6,378 bases of DNA. Origin: Actinomycetes bacterium. Lineage in GTDB: Bacteria > Actinomycetota > Actinomycetes > Actinomycetales > Cellulomonadaceae. The notes beneath the pieces are model-generated. The model was not told the origin of the DNA and searched no databases. It saw only the letters and a program-made list of their open reading frames with translations. Positions 4,252-6,378 of the stretch are shown piece after piece; within the stretch, counting starts at the first letter, position 1; the number at the start of each line of letters is the position of its first letter. The translations under genes were made by a program, and so were the position numbers. The stretch is from positions 1-6,378 of the forward strand of contig JAEWCA010000309.1 in assembly GCA_023390875.1 (NCBI GenBank), given 5' to 3'.

Positions 4252-6378
4252 GAACACGCAGGACCTGCACGACGGCTGGACGGTCGCGGCCGTCGCGGGG
4301 CCCGTCCCGGCTGACCTCCTGGGCCGCCGCGTCCGGACGCGCGTGCCCGGCACGAGCCACACCGCGCTGCTCGACGCGGGGCTGATCCCCGACCCGTACC
4401 TCGACCGGCACGAGGACGCGCTCGCGTGGATGCGCCGCACCGACTGGGTGTTCGAGCGCGACCTGCACCTCGCGACGCCCGCGCCCGACGAGCGCGTCGA
4501 CCTGGTGCTCGACGGCGTCGACACGGTCGCGACGATCACGCTCGACGACCACGAGCTCGGCCGCACCGCGAACATGCACCGGTCGTACCGGCTCGACGTG
4601 CGTGACCTCGTCCGCCCGACGACGCAGCGGCTGCGCGTCGCGTTCCGGTCGGCGCTCGAGCACGCCGAGCAGGAGGCCGCCCGGCTGGGCTCGCGCCCGT
4701 CGCCGTACCCGCAGCCGTACAACATGGTCCGCAAGATGGCGTGCTCGTTCGGCTGGGACTGGGGGCCGGACCTGCAGACGGCCGGCCTGTGGCGGCCCGT
4801 CCGGGTGGAGCGCTGGCGGGTCGCGCGCCTCGCGCGGGTGCGCCCGCTCGTGACGGTCGACGGCGACGGGACCGGCGTCGTCGCCGTGCACGTCGACGTG
4901 GAGCGCTCGGGTCTGGCGGGGTCGGACGTCCCGCTCGTGGTGCGCGCGCGGGTCGCGGGCGCGGAGGCGACGGCCACGCTGCACGCCGGTTCGTCGAGCG
5001 GCGTCGTGACCGTCGAGGTCCCGCACGCCCCGCTCTGGTGGCCGGCCGGGCACGGCGCGCAGCCGCTGTCGGAGCTGTCGGTGGTGCTCGTCGACCCCGG
5101 GCAGGACCGCGTCGCGCCCCTCGACACGTGGACGCGCCGCATCGGCTTCCGCACCGTCGAGCTGGACACCACCCCCGACGACGACGGCACGCCGTTCACG
5201 TTCCGGGTCAACGGCCGGCCCGTCTTCGTCAAGGGCGCCAACTGGATCCCCGACGACCACCTCCTCACCCGGATCACCCGCGAGCGCCTCGCGCGCCGCA
5301 TCGACCAGGCGGTCGACGCGCACCTCAACCTGCTGCGCGTGTGGGGCGGGGGCATCTACGAGTCCGAGGACTTCTACGAGCTGTGCGACGAGCGCGGCGT
5401 GCTCGTCTGGCAGGACTTCCTGCTCGCGTGCGCGGCGTACCCGGAGGAGCAGCCGGTCTGGGACGAGCTCGAGGCCGAGGCCCGCGAGCAGGTCGCCCGG
5501 CTCACGCCGCACCCGTCGCTCGTGCTGTGGAACGGCGGCAACGAGAACCTGTGGGGCTTCATGGACTGGGGCTGGCCCGAGCTGCTCGACGGCCGCACGT
5601 GGGGCCTGCGGTACGCGACCGAGCTGCTGCGCGACGTCGTCGCCGAGGTCGACCCGACCCGCCCGTACAGCGACGGCTCGCCGTACTCCCCCGGCTTCGC
5701 GCTCGACGAGGTCCACCCCAACGACCCCGACCACGGCACGCACCACCAGTGGGAGGTGTGGAACCGCGTCGACTGGACCGTGTACGCCGACGAGGTGCCG
5801 CGGTTCTGCTCGGAGTTCGGCTTCCAGGGCCCGCCGACGTGGGCGACGCTCACGCGAGCCGTGCACCCCGTCGCGGGCGACGCGCTCACCAAGGAGGACC
5901 CCGCGTTCCTCCTGCACCAGAAGGCCGACGACGGCAACGGCAAGCTCGACCGCGGGCTCGCGCCGCACCTGGGCGTGCCGGACGACTTCGCCGACTGGCA
6001 CTGGGCGACGCAGCTCAACCAGGCGCGGGCCGTGCAGTTCGCGATCGAGCACTACCGCTCGTGGTGGCCGCGCACGGCGGGCGCGATCGTCTGGCAGCTC
6101 AACGACTGCTGGCCCGTGACGTCGTGGGCCGCGGTCGCCGGCGCCGCGCGGCCCAAGCCCCTCTGGTACGCGCTCAAGCACGCCTACCGCCCCCGGATGC
6201 TCACGGTGCAGCCGCGCGACGGCCGCCTCATGCTCGCGGTCGTCAACGACACCGCGACCATCTGGCAGGGCACCGTCCACGTCTCCCGGCAGCAGCTCGA
6301 CGGCACCGTCCTGCACGCCGTCGACCTCGGGCTCGCGGTCGGCGCCTGGTCCGTCGGCCTGTTCGCGCTGCCCGACGG
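4250..6378 (+). CDS. GH2 β-mannosidase (cytoplasmic), 3' end cut off by window edge
   Basis: Retaining exo-β-mannosidase (EC 3.2.1.25, glycoside hydrolase family 2) releasing mannose from non-reducing ends of β-mannosides. 709 codons are present; related enzymes have about 820-850 residues, so the last 110-140 are missing. The N-terminal β-sandwich carries DPYLDRHE and SFGWDWGP (166-173). The TIM barrel carries FVKGANWIP, VWGGGIYE (364-371), WQDF (387-390), the acid/base glutamate E432 in WNGGNEN and the nucleophile E522 in FCSEFGFQ. WQLNDCWP follows at 615-622. From memory, C. fimi Man2A has E429 and E519: the same 90-residue spacing, offset by 3. No signal peptide, so it acts on imported sugar. 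ATG 4250 has GGAG at 4238-4241, 8 nt upstream. It lies 41 bp after the second permease and is probably co-transcribed. A GH2 exo-glucosaminidase or galactosidase is less likely given the WDWGP and ACAAYP segments. Confidence 0.95.
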   Translation, partial: MNTQDLHDGWTVAAVAGPVPADLLGRRVRTRVPGTSHTALLDAGLIPDPYLDRHEDALAWMRRTDWVFERDLHLATPAPDERVDLVLDGVDTVATITLDDHELGRTANMHRSYRLDVRDLVRPTTQRLRVAFRSALEHAEQEAARLGSRPSPYPQPYNMVRKMACSFGWDWGPDLQTAGLWRPVRVERWRVARLARVRPLVTVDGDGTGVVAVHVDVERSGLAGSDVPLVVRARVAGAEATATLHAGSSSGVVTVEVPHAPLWWPAGHGAQPLSELSVVLVDPGQDRVAPLDTWTRRIGFRTVELDTTPDDDGTPFTFRVNGRPVFVKGANWIPDDHLLTRITRERLARRIDQAVDAHLNLLRVWGGGIYESEDFYELCDERGVLVWQDFLLACAAYPEEQPVWDELEAEAREQVARLTPHPSLVLWNGGNENLWGFMDWGWPELLDGRTWGLRYATELLRDVVAEVDPTRPYSDGSPYSPGFALDEVHPNDPDHGTHHQWEVWNRVDWTVYADEVPRFCSEFGFQGPPTWATLTRAVHPVAGDALTKEDPAFLLHQKADDGNGKLDRGLAPHLGVPDDFADWHWATQLNQARAVQFAIEHYRSWWPRTAGAIVWQLNDCWPVTSWAAVAGAARPKPLWYALKHAYRPRMLTVQPRDGRLMLAVVNDTATIWQGTVHVSRQQLDGTVLHAVDLGLAVGAWSVGLFALPD

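Noticed and set aside
4175..6316. A 713-codon open frame on the minus strand opposite the β-mannosidase gene
   Set aside because: Its translation is a monotonous Arg/Val/Asp/Glu/Ala/His-rich string without domains. Long antisense open frames are expected opposite GC-rich codons, and the plus strand encodes a clear GH2 enzyme.
1..6378. CRISPR arrays, tRNA or rRNA genes, insertion sequences, riboswitches
   Set aside because: No spaced direct repeats, cloverleaf-like segments, transposase motifs or terminal inverted repeats were seen; coding sequence fills nearly all of the window.

Overview
The window looks like a chromosomal sugar-utilisation locus from a high-GC actinobacterium, most likely Cellulomonas or a close relative (Micrococcales). 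GC is very high (about 70% by eye) and third codon positions are almost all G or C. The encoded β-mannosidase has its two catalytic glutamates 90 residues apart and offset by only +3 from those I recall for Cellulomonas fimi Man2A (E429/E519). Genus-level placement is an inference.

Layout: (1) 1-873, minus strand: 5' portion of a ROK-family transcriptional repressor gene, whose 3' end lies beyond base 1. (2) 874-1075: divergent intergenic region with a 30-bp AT-rich island (954-983) holding a TTGACT -35-like box and an imperfect CTTA/TAAG inverted repeat, followed by a perfect 7-bp hairpin (1037-1056) in the presumed leader. (3) 1076-4208, plus strand: three tightly packed genes of a CUT1-type ABC carbohydrate importer, namely a solute-binding lipoprotein, a MalF/UgpA-like permease and a MalG/UgpE-like permease. 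The first junction is 11 nt with the Shine-Dalgarno overlapping a stop codon; the second is a 4-nt GTGA overlap. (4) 4209-4249: a 41-bp gap with a bulged 11-bp stem-loop around the permease stop codon and an AGCGCT-centred near-palindrome over the next ribosome-binding site. (5) 4250-6378, plus strand: a GH2 β-mannosidase gene without signal peptide, running off the right edge.

How the genes probably work together: secreted mannanases, or host/plant glycan breakdown, release β-mannosides (for example mannobiose, or Man-β-1,4-GlcNAc). The lipoprotein captures them, the two permeases import them, and the cytoplasmic β-mannosidase hydrolyses them to mannose. The divergent ROK protein would repress the operon until a sugar ligand is present. 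No ABC ATPase gene is in the window, so the importer probably borrows a shared MsiK-type ATPase, as is known for other actinobacterial CUT1 importers. The substrate is inferred from gene context only.

Nothing here is a clearly new kind of system. The most interesting items are the regulatory DNA around the divergent promoter and before the mannosidase gene, and the possibility of two regulators (ROK plus a LacI-type) on one operon. I saw no tRNA, rRNA, CRISPR array, insertion sequence, attachment site or replication origin.
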